From positions 1,550,001 through 1,614,000 of the forward strand of contig NZ_CP040896.1 of assembly GCF_006337165.1 (NCBI RefSeq): a stretch of DNA of 64,000 bases, written 5' to 3'. Below are positions 17,191-26,186 of the stretch, one piece after another. Source of the DNA: Hymenobacter jejuensis (GTDB taxonomy: Bacteria; Bacteroidota; Bacteroidia; Cytophagales; Hymenobacteraceae). The notes beneath the pieces are model-generated. The model was not told the origin of the DNA and did no database searches. It saw only the letters and a program-made list of their open reading frames with translations. Both the position numbers and the translations under genes were made by a program. Numbering within the stretch: position 1 is the first letter of the stretch; every line of letters starts with the position of its first letter.

Positions 17191-18624
17191 TCAAATAGGG
17201 AATTCTGTCCGGAAGAAAAACCCGCGCTGACCGAGGCCATTGAGGGTATATTCCATGGTGAGCACACGGTCGTAGTACGTAACCAAATGCAGGCCTACAC
17301 CAACTGCTGACAGTAGTTGATTGGGCAAACGGTTATTGGCTGCTACCGAACGGCTAGCTACGTAACCAGCATCAACAAAGGTATTTAAATAAAATACCAG
17401 CGGGATGCTGTTGAGTTTGGGATTGTTCAGCCCGCCTAGCTTCAGACGGCCCGCATCCAGCAATCGGTACGATACGCCCTGCTGCACCAGCCCGTAATGC
17501 CGGCCGTTTATTACGTAGCGGTCGTAGCCTCGCACCAAGGCATCGTAGCCAAAGGCGCGGTTGTCGGCGTAGGCCACACGTTCGGCAAAACGTAGCTGGC
17601 CCTGCAAGCTGAAGTTGTAGTAAAAATCGCCTCCCAGGGCAAAATACTGGGAATACTGCGCTCGGGCGACCGTAATATTAGGGCTTCCTGAGGTAAGAAA
17701 AGCCCGGTATGCTACCCCCACCTGCACGTAGCGCCCCGTAAGCGGATAGGCAAAGGTGTTGCGGCGGTTGAGGGTAGTGGTAAGGCCAAACTCAACGTAA
17801 CGGCGGCGGGAAGGGCCCAGGAAAAAATCCGGGTTGAGCTTCTGAATTGAATCCGAGATGCGCTCTTGGTGGTACGAAACATCGAAAGCCGTCAGGCGCT
17901 GCACGGTGTGCCGCCAGCGCACGCCCGCAGTAACATATTGACGCTCAATAGGATAGATATCATGCTCCCGGAAGTTCACCAGTCGGTCGCTGACTACGTC
18001 GTAATCGAGGGCACGGCTGCGGTAATAGGAAACCCCGCCGCCAAACCCAACGCGCCGGCGACGACCGTAGCCAGGAGCCTCGTAAAAGAGTTCGTATTTT
18101 TTGTTGAAGCCGAGCTGTAAGTTGGCGGTAACTTGCTCGTTGCGGCCGCGAAAGTTGCTGCGCACGACGTGCAGACCGTAATCGACGCGTTGCCAGCGAT
18201 CGCGCCGGTCGAGCCAGGAGCGGAAGTTGCGGTCGGCCAACGAAAAGATAGGGACAGGAAACAGATACCACCGTTCCTGCACGCCAAACAAGATGGTGAT
18301 GTCGCCGTTGCGGCACACCGTCTGAATCCCGACCGAGTGGAAAAGTTGCAGGTTGAAAATCCGACGGCGGTTGGCTTCTAGGCGCTTGGCCAGAGAGGTT
18401 GCCGGCAGCGTGTCGCCTTCGTGAATATCGAGTTCAGCGCGCAACACGCGCTCTTTGGTTACCTCATTTCCTACAAACAGAATGGTGGCCACCCGCAGCG
18501 TCGCGTATTCCGGGCACTGCGCCCGAACCAAACTGTCGAGAGATGAAACTCTGAGAGTATCCGTAGAAGTCGCCTTCGGGGCCGGCAGACAGCTCAGCAG
18601 TACGGAAAGTAAACAAACAAGCAC
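17191..18624 (-). CDS. TamA/BamA-like outer-membrane surface protein
   Basis: This protein of about 477 residues has one or two POTRA-like segments (ATILFVGNEVTKERVLRAEL, residues 45-64). A C-terminal Omp85-type barrel follows, ending VLTMEYTLNGLGQRGFFFRT. Barrel strands include YVTAGVRWRHTVQRLTAFDV and GDFYYNFSLQGQLRFAERV. It is much shorter than BamA, so it resembles the single-POTRA barrel proteins found in Bacteroidota. The first possible start is a GTG directly after an in-frame TAA, and the hydrophobic N-terminus lacks the basic residues of a signal peptide. The start is therefore uncertain and the true 5' end may be altered. It sits between the CBS gene and nadK. Confidence 0.75.
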   Translation of the reverse strand: MLVCLLSVLLSCLPAPKATSTDTLRVSSLDSLVRAQCPEYATLRVATILFVGNEVTKERVLRAELDIHEGDTLPATSLAKRLEANRRRIFNLQLFHSVGIQTVCRNGDITILFGVQERWYLFPVPIFSLADRNFRSWLDRRDRWQRVDYGLHVVRSNFRGRNEQVTANLQLGFNKKYELFYEAPGYGRRRRVGFGGGVSYYRSRALDYDVVSDRLVNFREHDIYPIERQYVTAGVRWRHTVQRLTAFDVSYHQERISDSIQKLNPDFFLGPSRRRYVEFGLTTTLNRRNTFAYPLTGRYVQVGVAYRAFLTSGSPNITVARAQYSQYFALGGDFYYNFSLQGQLRFAERVAYADNRAFGYDALVRGYDRYVINGRHYGLVQQGVSYRLLDAGRLKLGGLNNPKLNSIPLVFYLNTFVDAGYVASRSVAANNRLPNQLLSAVGVGLHLVTYYDRVLTMEYTLNGLGQRGFFFRTEFPI

Positions 18625-18726
18625 TTAGGGAGGAGTTATGGCGGGTAGATGCTGAGCCAGTGAATTGAGGTGAGCTTCAATTAGCAATCCGGAACTCAAC
18701 ATTCAAAATTCATAACACCTTTATTA

Positions 18727-19395
18727 TCAAAGACTTAGATACTTAAGAAGCGCATCAAAACGCTCTTGCTCATTCTCGCTGATTTCGCCCGCTCCGGCAA
18801 ATTGCGCTGTGATAACGTAGCCAAATCGCTCGAGCGTGGCGATGATGCGGGTCAGGTTGGCCGTGTTGAGCTTGAGCGTGAGCCGGATTTTGTAAGGATC
18901 GTTTTCGTCCTGCGCGACGTGGGAGCTCAAGATTTTGGCGTTGTTTTCTTCAACGTACCGGCTGATCTGCGTCAGGGAATAGTCGCGCTCGTCCATTGAA
19001 AGGACGAGGATGCCTCCCTGCCCAGCCCCGATGGTCAATTGCCCAAACGCGGCAATGGTGTCGCCTACGGTCACGACTCCCATATACTCGTGCTGATCGT
19101 CGAGCACGGGCACCAGTTGCAATTTGTTTTGAATTGCCATCTCCATCACGCTGTAAAAATGCTGGTCGCGCTGCACATGCACGTTGGCGTAGCCGAAAGG
19201 CACGGCAGCCAGCAGTTGGGTAGAATTCTCGTAATCCAGCAGATCGCTTTCCGTGATCAGGCCGCGATATTGGCGGTTTTCGAGCACGGGAAGCTGGCCG
19301 ACGTGAAATTCTCCAAGCCACTTCGCCGCCTTCCCGGCCGAATCCGAGACCTTGAGCGGCGGAATCATTTGATTTATCAATTCTTCGGCAATCAT
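18727..19395 (-). CDS. CBS-domain protein
   Basis: This 222-residue cytoplasmic protein has two CBS motifs in the N-terminal two thirds, including GEFHVGQLPVLENRQYRGLI and NKLQLVPVLDDQHEYMGVVT. A C-terminal ACT-like stretch follows (GILVLSMDERDYSLTQISRY). CBS pairs bind adenosyl ligands and act as energy sensors. The gene is upstream of the TamA-like and nadK genes on the same strand. CBS-nadK linkage is frequent in Bacteroidota, and the ligand may be related to NAD(P) or ATP, but that is inference. The ATG at 19395 is the natural start. Confidence 0.85.
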   Translation of the reverse strand: MIAEELINQMIPPLKVSDSAGKAAKWLGEFHVGQLPVLENRQYRGLITESDLLDYENSTQLLAAVPFGYANVHVQRDQHFYSVMEMAIQNKLQLVPVLDDQHEYMGVVTVGDTIAAFGQLTIGAGQGGILVLSMDERDYSLTQISRYVEENNAKILSSHVAQDENDPYKIRLTLKLNTANLTRIIATLERFGYVITAQFAGAGEISENEQERFDALLKYLSL

Positions 19396-19519
19396 CGATG
19401 CAGCAGCGAAAAGCGGGAGAAAGGTGAAGGGCAGACCAGCGGACGAACCCCCTCAATAAGCCTTGAATATAGGACAATGTTCAACGCGGCGTAACAATAC
19501 CCTGTTCTTTCTTCGGCGA

Positions 19520-20299
19520 CTATCGGCTAATGGCTTGTTCGGTGGGTTGCTGAAGAAACTGTCGGAGCAGGCCATTAAATTCCTTCGGGCGCTCCATCAT
19601 GGGGGCATGGCAACAATGGTCGAGGAAGCGCAACTCGGAATGTGGGATGAGCCGGTGAAACTCGTGCGCTACTAGGGGCGGCGTAATCGTATCGTTTAGG
19701 CCCCACACAAGCAAGGTGGGGGCTTTTATTTTACCCAGCTCCTTGCTCAGATTATGCCGTTGCGCCGAACGAGCTATCGCGATGATACGCAGGCATTTAG
19801 CATTTGAGTTGGTAACGTTGAATACTTCGTCTACCAGCTCTTTGGTGGCCACAGCCGGATCGTAGAAGGTGTAGGCAACTTTTTCCTGCACGTAGGCATA
19901 ATTGCCGCGCTTGGGGAAGGAGCCGCCCATGGAGTCTTCAAACAGGCCGCTGCTGCCCGTGAGCACCAGCCGCGCCACACGCCCGGGATTGCGCAGAGTA
20001 TACACAAGCGCCACATGGCCGCCCAGCGAGTTGCCCAACACGGTAGCCGGCTCCGTCAGGCCAAGCTCGGCGAGGAAGTCTTCCACAAAATTTACCAGCC
20101 CCGGCACGCCGGCTTTGGTGAGGGGCATATCGTAAATGGGCAACAGCGGGATAATGACGCGGTAATCGTTCTGAAATTCCTCGACTACGTCCTGCCAGTT
20201 GCTCAGGGCGCCGAACAGGCCGTGCAGGAGCAGCAACACGTCGCCGGTGCCCTCGTCCACGTACTCAAATCCGTTTCGTTCCTTAATCAGCAAATCCAT
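19520..20299 (-). CDS. Alpha/beta-fold hydrolase
   Basis: This 259-residue protein shows the alpha/beta hydrolase fold. It has the oxyanion region LLLLHGLFGALSNW, the nucleophile elbow GNSLGG, an acid in VWGLNDTITPP and the base in HCCHAPMMERP. The chosen ATG 20299 gives MDLLIKERNGFEYVDEGTGD, which is where homology begins; the frame runs 43 codons upstream into the amidotransferase gene. It starts 4 bp after that gene ends, so the two are co-transcribed. The substrate is unknown; MenH-like or esterase activity are both possible. Confidence 0.85.
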   Translation of the reverse strand: MDLLIKERNGFEYVDEGTGDVLLLLHGLFGALSNWQDVVEEFQNDYRVIIPLLPIYDMPLTKAGVPGLVNFVEDFLAELGLTEPATVLGNSLGGHVALVYTLRNPGRVARLVLTGSSGLFEDSMGGSFPKRGNYAYVQEKVAYTFYDPAVATKELVDEVFNVTNSNAKCLRIIAIARSAQRHNLSKELGKIKAPTLLVWGLNDTITPPLVAHEFHRLIPHSELRFLDHCCHAPMMERPKEFNGLLRQFLQQPTEQAISR

Positions 20300-20303
20300 A
20301 TGT

Positions 20304-20921
20304 TCAGGGGCGGACGGGCGCCAGATTGAGCGGCAACCCCTCCTGTGCAATGATACAACACTTGACCCAATTGCCCAGAATGGCGAGCCCGTGGGTCGTG
20401 AGCAGGGCTTCGGGGTGAAATTGAACACCGTACAGCGGTAAGCTACGGTGCCGGAAGGCCATGAGTTCGCGGTGGTCGTCGGCGGTGTAGGCCAACGGCA
20501 CTAGGTGCGCCGGCAACTCTTTGAGTACCAAAGAGTGATACCGGGTAACCGAAAGTTGCATGGGCAGGCCCGCGAAAAGCGCTTCATCGGGCACTGCCTC
20601 TATCTCCGAGACTTTTCCGTGCATCGGCCGCGCCGCCCGCGTAAGCCGCGCCCCGAAGAACTCGCCCAACGCCTGATGCCCCAAGCACACGCCCAGAATA
20701 GGTACCCGGCGGTGATATTCAGCGATGGCGGCAGGCATCACACCGGCGTCGGCGGGGTGGCCGGGCCCAGGCGAAAGTACCAGGGCGTCGAACGTCTGCG
20801 CTTGTAGTTCGGCTAGCGGCACATCGTTGCGCAGCACCTGCACCGTCGCGCCGAGCTGCCGGAAGTAGTCGAGCAGGTTGTAGGTAAACGAATCGAAGTT
20901 ATCGAGCAGCAGGATTTGCAC
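20304..20921 (-). CDS. Glutamine amidotransferase, PabA/TrpG type
   Basis: This protein of about 205 residues is component II of aminodeoxychorismate or anthranilate synthase, releasing ammonia from glutamine for the chorismate-using partner. VQILLLDNFDSFTYNL opens the fold, SPGPGHPADAG is the oxyanion region, and ILGVCLGHQALGEFFG holds the nucleophile Cys. GVQFHPEALLTTHG carries the His/Glu pair. I prefer the GTG start at 20921, at the family start; an ATG at 20987 would add 22 unrelated residues. No component I gene is in the window, so PabA or TrpG cannot be told apart. Confidence 0.88.
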   Translation of the reverse strand: MQILLLDNFDSFTYNLLDYFRQLGATVQVLRNDVPLAELQAQTFDALVLSPGPGHPADAGVMPAAIAEYHRRVPILGVCLGHQALGEFFGARLTRAARPMHGKVSEIEAVPDEALFAGLPMQLSVTRYHSLVLKELPAHLVPLAYTADDHRELMAFRHRSLPLYGVQFHPEALLTTHGLAILGNWVKCCIIAQEGLPLNLAPVRP

Positions 20922-21006
20922 GAGCCAGGCAAACGAGAATTGCAGACGCAAACGGCACCAGAGAGACAATATATAACTAAATGACAATCAGATAGTTATA
21001 TAAGTA

Positions 21007-21528
21007 TCAAAATACCCCGCGCAGTTTGTTTAATAGGGTGCCCGCGAACGGCAATACGAAACCAACCACGCCGAGGGCAAACGGAGTGGCTTGCTGTACC
21101 ACCGGCAACACCTGCGACTCTGCAACCAGCGAAGGCGAAAGTAGTTTCAAACCCGCCAAACCCAGTCCGTGCAGCAACAAGCTCAGGCCAAGCACCCACT
21201 TCACAACGCCCGCCGCGCCACCCAGCACATTATCGAGCACGCCCAGCGGCGTGAGGTGCACAGCCGTTTTCAAAAAGCCGCCTAGTAAATGCACCCCCCA
21301 GACAATAAGGGCGAAAACCAAGACGAATGACACCAGCGGCAACGCCCCAAAGGCGTCGCCCACGTAGTGTCGCACCAACGGAATAGCGTCGTTGAGCAGC
21401 ATCAGGCCGCCCACTACCCCCAACACAAAAGCCAGCAGCGAGGCTACTTCCAGCACCAAACCGCGCCGAAAACCTTTGACGGCACCAACGCCCAGCGGCA
21501 GCAAAAGCAGGATATCAAAGCCGGACAT
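21007..21528 (-). CDS. cvpA: CvpA-family membrane protein
   Basis: This 173-residue protein has four hydrophobic segments and the CvpA opening MSGFDILLLLPLGVGAVKGF, with the short motif RRGLVLEVASL. CvpA proteins sit in the inner membrane and are linked to colicin V secretion, envelope stress and biofilm phenotypes. ATG 21528 was chosen because it starts the family match; an upstream in-frame ATG at 21582 adds 18 residues that overlap an inverted repeat. It is between the amidotransferase and yqeY genes, all on the minus strand. Confidence 0.85.
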   Translation of the reverse strand: MSGFDILLLLPLGVGAVKGFRRGLVLEVASLLAFVLGVVGGLMLLNDAIPLVRHYVGDAFGALPLVSFVLVFALIVWGVHLLGGFLKTAVHLTPLGVLDNVLGGAAGVVKWVLGLSLLLHGLGLAGLKLLSPSLVAESQVLPVVQQATPFALGVVGFVLPFAGTLLNKLRGVF

Positions 21529-21546
21529 TTTTCTGGGCAGAGCGAA

Positions 21547-21604
21547 GAACAAGGAATGAAGAATTGTGCAGATGCTATGCACCCTCGTTCTTCATTCCTT
21601 ATTC
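21547..21604. repeat. Inverted repeat between yqeY and cvpA
   Basis: GAACAAGGAATGAAGAA (21547-21563) is the inverse of TTCTTCATTCCTTATTC (21588-21604) with one mismatch. Together they form a 17-bp stem with a 24-nt loop in the gap between the two genes. It may be a terminator or a dispersed repeat; no second copy was seen in the window. Confidence 0.6.
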
Positions 21605-21613
21605 TTTCTTCGT

Positions 21614-22078
21614 TTATAAGTTGGTGTTATTCAGCAAGTTACTTACTACTTGCGAAATCATGCGGCCGTCGGCCTGGCCCGAAAGCTCGCGGGCAGCTAC
21701 GCCCATTACTTTGCCCATGTCGGAAGGGCCGGTAGCCCCTACTCGCTGGACGATTTCGACCAGCTTTTCGATCAGATCGGCTTCGGAGAGCTGCTGAGGC
21801 AAGTACTCCTCAATGATGGCCAACTCGGCTAGCTCGGTTTCTTCCAGGTCGGAGCGAAATTGCTTTTGGTAGGTTTCGGCGGCTTCGCGGCGCTGTTTGG
21901 CGGCTTTGGTCAGGAGCTTGATTTCGGCGTCGGGCGTGAGGGCCGCGCCGTGCGCGCCTTCGGCGGTTTCGGCCAGCAAAATCTGCGATTTGATGCTGCG
22001 CAAGGCTTGCAGACGGATCTTGTCTTTAGCCAGCATGGCCTTTTTGATATCAGCGTCGATGGTTTCTTTCAGGGCCAT
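21614..22078 (-). CDS. yqeY: GatB/YqeY-domain protein
   Basis: This 154-residue protein matches the YqeY family (MALKETIDADIKKAMLAKDK at the start, IEEYLPQQLSEADLIEKL in the middle, GKVMGVAARELSGQADGRMI near the end). The domain resembles the tRNA-binding tail of the GatB amidotransferase, but the stand-alone protein has no firmly known role. ATG 22078 begins the domain; the frame extends 26 codons upstream without homology. It is the first gene of the minus-strand run and is divergent from pdxJ. Confidence 0.88.
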   Translation of the reverse strand: MALKETIDADIKKAMLAKDKIRLQALRSIKSQILLAETAEGAHGAALTPDAEIKLLTKAAKQRREAAETYQKQFRSDLEETELAELAIIEEYLPQQLSEADLIEKLVEIVQRVGATGPSDMGKVMGVAARELSGQADGRMISQVVSNLLNNTNL

Positions 22079-22228
22079 TGGGAAAGGAAATGGAGCGTGG
22101 GAAGGAAGGATGGCAAGGCCGCAATGCGCAAGCCACCTGGGCTCGTATATAGCCACTGTTACCGATATTTGTTTTACTAGCTGAGCCTACTCAGCGACTG
22201 CAACGTAATCAGCGGCAAACAGCGATCC

Positions 22229-22942
22229 ATGACGAAACTAAGCGTAAACATAAATAAAATAGCCACGCTGCGGAATGCGCGCGGCCACAACCGCCCCGAC
22301 CTGCTGCAGGTAGCCCTTGACTGTGAGCGCTTTGGCGCGCAAGGCATTACGGTGCATCCGCGGCCCGACGAACGCCACATTCGCTACCAAGACGTGCGCG
22401 ACCTCAAGAAGATCGTGACCACCGAGCTTAACGTCGAAGGCAATCCGACCCCCGACTTTCTGGCCTTGGTACACGAAGTTCGGCCCGAGCAGGTGACCTT
22501 GGTGCCCGATGCGCCCGATGCCATCACCTCCAACGCCGGTTGGGATACGATTGAGCACCAAATTTATTTGCTGGGTGTTGTGACGGAGCTAAAGGCCATC
22601 GGCTGCCGGGTTTCCATCTTTCTCGATCCCGATCTGGCGATGGTGAAAGCCGCGTTGGCAACGGGCACCGACCGAATCGAGCTCTACACTGAAGCCTATG
22701 CGCAGCAATACGCCCAAAACCCCGCAGCGGCCCTCGCGCCGTACCGTGCGGCGGCCGAGCTGGCCAAAGAGCTAGGCATTGGACTGAATGCAGGCCATGA
22801 TCTTGATTTAGAGAACCTTGCGTATCTGCACCAGAATTTACCCGGCCTGGAAGAAGTAAGCATCGGGCACGCGCTCATCTGCGATGCGTTGTACCTGGGG
22901 CTTGAGAATACCATTCAGCTGTACCGCCGGCAACTACAATAA
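22229..22942 (+). CDS. pdxJ: Pyridoxine 5'-phosphate synthase PdxJ
   Basis: This 237-residue TIM-barrel enzyme condenses deoxyxylulose-5-phosphate with 3-amino-2-oxopropyl phosphate to make pyridoxine 5'-phosphate. [20 protein letters not shown] at the start, [18 protein letters not shown] and [11 protein letters not shown] are family signatures. [15 protein letters not shown] and [16 protein letters not shown] complete the phosphate-binding region. The length is standard. It heads a plus-strand run with mnmH 15 bp downstream, and both pathways use cofactors needed for translation and metabolism. Confidence 0.95.
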   Translation: MTKLSVNINKIATLRNARGHNRPDLLQVALDCERFGAQGITVHPRPDERHIRYQDVRDLKKIVTTELNVEGNPTPDFLALVHEVRPEQVTLVPDAPDAITSNAGWDTIEHQIYLLGVVTELKAIGCRVSIFLDPDLAMVKAALATGTDRIELYTEAYAQQYAQNPAAALAPYRAAAELAKELGIGLNAGHDLDLENLAYLHQNLPGLEEVSIGHALICDALYLGLENTIQLYRRQLQ

Positions 22943-22957
22943 CCCTTACGTTCCTTT

Positions 22958-24034
22958 ATGCCTCGTCTCTCCCTCCCCGACTTTCTAACCGGCCCTACCG
23001 AAGCGCCCATCCTGGATGCGCGAGCGCCGGTGGAATATGCGCAGGGCCACATACCGGGGGCAGTCAGCTTTCCGCTATTCTCCGACGAGGAAAGAGCCCG
23101 CATTGGCACTACTTACAAGCAAGTAAGCAAGGACAAAGCCGTGCTGCTGGGCCTCGATTTCTTCGGCCCCAAGATGAGCCGAATGGTAAAACAGGCGCAA
23201 AAAATCGCCCCCGACAGGCAGGTGCGGTTGCATTGCTGGCGCGGCGGCATGCGCAGCGGTGCCGTGCAGTGGCTCCTGGAACTAGCTGGTTTTCAGGTTT
23301 CTCTGCTCGACAAAGGCTACAAAGAATATCGGCACTGGGCACTGGCGCAGTTTGCGCAGCCTCGCTCCATGCTGGTGCTGGGCGGCCTGACGGGTTCGGG
23401 CAAAACCGATGTATTGCATGAACTGATCCGCCAAGGCGAATCGGTGATTGATCTGGAAGGCATTGCCCACCACAAAGGATCTTCGTTTGGGGCCATTGGG
23501 TTGCCTCCGCAGCCCACGCCCGAGCAGTTTGAAAATAACCTTGCCTGGGAGTTGGACCGGTTACCGGCGCAGGCCGTGTCGTGGGTGGAAGACGAAAGCA
23601 TTGCCATCGGGGCGGTGCCGGTGCCAAAACCCTTTTTCACTCAAATGCAGCAAGCGCCGTTGGTTGTGCTGGAAGTTCCACGCACGGCCCGAACACGCAA
23701 GCTGGCCGTAGAATATGGCAGCCAAGATCCGCAGCTACTCGGCGAAGCCATTCAGCGCATCAGCAAGCGCTTGGGCGGTTTGGCCACGAAAGAAGCACTG
23801 GCCGCTATTGAGGTAGGCGACATGGAAAAAATGGTCGACATCGCGCTTAGCTATTACGACAAAACCTACGGCTACGGCCTCACTGTCAAGCAAAACGTGC
23901 GCGTGGTGCGCGTACCCACCGACTCGACCGATGCCGCAGAAAACGCCGCGCGGGTGCTGTCGGCGGCGCGGCAGGCAGGATTGTACGCACTGGCCAAAAC
24001 TTCGCTCGTTGGCAATGCCTCTTTCCTATCCTAA
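22958..24034 (+). CDS. mnmH: tRNA 2-selenouridine synthase MnmH
   Basis: This 358-residue enzyme replaces the sulfur of 2-thiouridine at the tRNA wobble position with selenium, using selenophosphate. The N-terminal rhodanese domain carries the catalytic Cys 93 in LHCWRGGMRS. The C-terminal part holds a P-loop GGLTGSGKT (142-150). The length and domain order match MnmH (SelU). It overlaps the VOC gene by 20 bp, and selD follows, so the genes for making and using selenophosphate are together. No SelA or SelB is visible here. Confidence 0.93.
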   Translation: MPRLSLPDFLTGPTEAPILDARAPVEYAQGHIPGAVSFPLFSDEERARIGTTYKQVSKDKAVLLGLDFFGPKMSRMVKQAQKIAPDRQVRLHCWRGGMRSGAVQWLLELAGFQVSLLDKGYKEYRHWALAQFAQPRSMLVLGGLTGSGKTDVLHELIRQGESVIDLEGIAHHKGSSFGAIGLPPQPTPEQFENNLAWELDRLPAQAVSWVEDESIAIGAVPVPKPFFTQMQQAPLVVLEVPRTARTRKLAVEYGSQDPQLLGEAIQRISKRLGGLATKEALAAIEVGDMEKMVDIALSYYDKTYGYGLTVKQNVRVVRVPTDSTDAAENAARVLSAARQAGLYALAKTSLVGNASFLS

Positions 24035-24413
24035 GCTGCGCGTAGCCCGCCCCACCGATAACATATTGCTAGTCAAGCAGTTCTATTGCGATGGATTGGG
24101 CTTGCAGGTTCTCAGCTCCTTCACCGACCATCAGGGCTTCGATGGCGTGATGCTGGGTCACCCGCAAGCGCCTTACCACCTGGAGTTTACGCATCAACAG
24201 GGGCACCGGGTGGGCCGGGCGCCTACTGCCGATAACCTGCTCGTCTTTTATTTACCGCACGCTGTCGAGTGGCAGGCGGCCGTACAACGCATGTTGGACC
24301 ACGGGTATGCTGCTGTGCCCGCCTACAATCCTTATTGGGACGAGCGCGGGCGCACGTTCGAAGATCCTGACGGGTACCGCGTAGTTTTGCAACAAGCCGC
24401 TTGGGACCTTTAA
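24015..24413 (+). CDS. VOC (glyoxalase/bleomycin resistance) family protein
   Basis: This 132-residue protein has the paired beta-alpha-beta-beta-beta modules of the vicinal oxygen chelate fold. The opening is PKLRVARPTDNILLVKQFYC, and the closing segment is GRTFEDPDGYRVVLQQ, with the Glu metal ligand typical of the fold. Its ATG (24015) lies inside the end of mnmH, giving a 20-bp overlap, and selD follows 47 bp later. The placement suggests co-translation with the selenium genes, but the substrate is unknown. Confidence 0.88.
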   Translation: MPLSYPKLRVARPTDNILLVKQFYCDGLGLQVLSSFTDHQGFDGVMLGHPQAPYHLEFTHQQGHRVGRAPTADNLLVFYLPHAVEWQAAVQRMLDHGYAAVPAYNPYWDERGRTFEDPDGYRVVLQQAAWDL

Positions 24414-24460
24414 GGGCTTACGTGGTTGTTCTCTGATATACTTAGCCAAAAAGCCTTCTG

Positions 24461-25531
24461 ATGCCTTCTCAAATTCCCGCTTCCGAAACCTCGATCGAAC
24501 AAGTCCGCCTCACCCAGTATAGCCACGGGGCTGGCTGCGGCTGCAAAATCGCGCCCAAGGTTCTGGATCAGATCCTGCACACCAGCATTCCCCAGCCCCA
24601 CGACGATAAGTTGCTGGTTGGCAACAGCTCCCGCGACGACGCAGCGGTTTACGACATCGGCGGCGGACAGGCCTTGATTAGCACGACCGACTTTTTCATG
24701 CCCATCGTTGACGACGCCTACGACTTCGGGCGCATTGCCTCGGCCAACGCCATTTCCGACGTGTACGCCATGGGCGGGCGCCCCGTGATGGCCATTGCTA
24801 TTCTGGGGTGGCCCATCGATAAGCTGGCGCCCGAAGTGGCCCGCCGGGTCATCGAAGGCAGCCGCAGCATTTGCCTGGAAGCCGGCATACCGCTGGCGGG
24901 TGGCCACAGCATCGACTCACCGGAGCCCATTTTTGGCCTCGCCGTGACCGGCATGCTCGACATCAAAAACCTTAAGCAAAATGACACCGCCACAGCCGGT
25001 TGCGAGCTGTATTTGACTAAGCCGCTGGGCGTAGGGATGCTTACCACAGCCCAGAAACGCGAGATTTTGCAGGACGAGCACGCCCACCTTGCTCCTCAGC
25101 AAATGATGCAGCTCAACAAAATTGGGGCAGAGCTAGGCCAGCTGGAAGCCGTGCGCGCCATGACCGACGTTACGGGCTTTGGTTTGCTAGGTCACCTTTC
25201 GGAAGTGTGTGAAGGCAGCAACCTGACGGCCGAAATCGACTTCGGCAAAGTGCCCCTGATTGCCGAAGCCGAAACCTATCGTTTGCAAAAGGCCATTCCG
25301 GGCGGCACGGTGCGCAACTGGGCCAGCTATCATCACAAAATCGGGGAACTGACCGACGAGCAGCGCGAGTGGCTCTGCGACCCCCAAACTTCGGGAGGCT
25401 TGCTGGTGTGCGTCGATCCGGCGGGCCGCGCCGAAGTGCAAGCCATCTTCCATCGCTACAACCTTGATCTTCAGCCTTTTGGCGTATTGCGCGAGCATCA
25501 CACCGACGAGCCCTGGATTCAGGTTCGCTAA
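24461..25531 (+). CDS. selD: Selenophosphate synthetase SelD (Cys form)
   Basis: This 356-residue enzyme makes selenophosphate from selenide and [13 protein letters not shown] (21-30) contains the catalytic Cys 26 and Lys 29; the active-site residue is an ordinary TGC codon, not selenocysteine. The AIR-synthase-type ATP site follows ([53 protein letters not shown]). The C-terminal [14 protein letters not shown] and [11 protein letters not shown] are typical. It supplies mnmH upstream. A membrane protein gene starts 3 bp after its stop. Confidence 0.95.
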   Translation: MPSQIPASETSIEQVRLTQYSHGAGCGCKIAPKVLDQILHTSIPQPHDDKLLVGNSSRDDAAVYDIGGGQALISTTDFFMPIVDDAYDFGRIASANAISDVYAMGGRPVMAIAILGWPIDKLAPEVARRVIEGSRSICLEAGIPLAGGHSIDSPEPIFGLAVTGMLDIKNLKQNDTATAGCELYLTKPLGVGMLTTAQKREILQDEHAHLAPQQMMQLNKIGAELGQLEAVRAMTDVTGFGLLGHLSEVCEGSNLTAEIDFGKVPLIAEAETYRLQKAIPGGTVRNWASYHHKIGELTDEQREWLCDPQTSGGLLVCVDPAGRAEVQAIFHRYNLDLQPFGVLREHHTDEPWIQVR

Positions 25532-25534
25532 CCG

Positions 25535-26131
25535 ATGAAGTTTCTGCCGTTTTTGCGGCCGTTGCTAGAGTTTAGCTTCGCCGTACTTGCCATTATTCTG
25601 GGTCTGCGTTTCATCACCAGCTTTTTCAGCCGCGAAAGCAAGGTGTACCGCCCTATGTTTTTGCGGCAGCTTTACCTGCTGTTCTGGCCGCTGCTGTGCA
25701 TGGGGGTAGGCCTGCCGTTTCTGGCGTCCTTTGTGTATTTGGGCAGCATTTCTTCGGCTTTCGAGTTGGTGCTCTTGCTGGCTCTGGCGTCCGTGGTGTT
25801 GGGCTTTTCGATACCGGCGCTGGTGCTGCACGCGCAGTATTACGCTCGCAATCTGCGCACTACGCTGGTTTTCGACCCGAAGCAGAACCGCTTGGAAGTA
25901 TACGAAGGCCGCGTGCGAATTCCGTTTCGGCAAGCCGACATGGTGCGCGTCGAGCGTGTGACCTGCAAATCGCGGCGCTTGTTTTGGAGTAACTACGACT
26001 ACGTGCGCCTGTACCTGCGCACCGGCGAAGTTCTAACTTTGACTTCCATCCTGACCAACTTAGAACCCTTAGCGGAGTTCTTGCGCAACACCAATCTGCA
26101 ACACCGCGAAAGCTGGTTTTGCTTTGCATGA
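25535..26131 (+). CDS. Uncharacterised membrane protein
   Basis: This 198-residue protein has up to three hydrophobic segments in the first half (about 8-25, 47-70 and 75-95). A soluble C-terminal half then shows the beta-rich pattern of a PH-like domain (LRTTLVFDPKQNRLEVYEG, YDYVRLYLRTGEVLTLTS). I do not recognise a named family. It begins 3 bp after selD and is probably co-transcribed with it. The product is most likely inner-membrane; nothing in it points to selenium chemistry. Confidence 0.7.
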   Translation: MKFLPFLRPLLEFSFAVLAIILGLRFITSFFSRESKVYRPMFLRQLYLLFWPLLCMGVGLPFLASFVYLGSISSAFELVLLLALASVVLGFSIPALVLHAQYYARNLRTTLVFDPKQNRLEVYEGRVRIPFRQADMVRVERVTCKSRRLFWSNYDYVRLYLRTGEVLTLTSILTNLEPLAEFLRNTNLQHRESWFCFA

Positions 26132-26138
26132 TTTTTCA

Positions 26139-26161
26139 TAAATAATTGATATTCAATTATT
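26139..26161. repeat. AT-rich palindrome at a gene junction
   Basis: AAATAATTGA and TCAATTATTT form a perfect inverted repeat around three bases, between the membrane-protein gene and the esterase gene. It belongs to the AT-rich junction sequences discussed in the findings. Confidence 0.6.
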
Positions 26162-26186
26162 TATGAAATTTAACATTTCCTCTCTT

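Noticed and set aside
24461-25531. Selenocysteine-containing SelD
   Set aside because: The active-site codon is TGC (Cys), and no UGA is read in frame.
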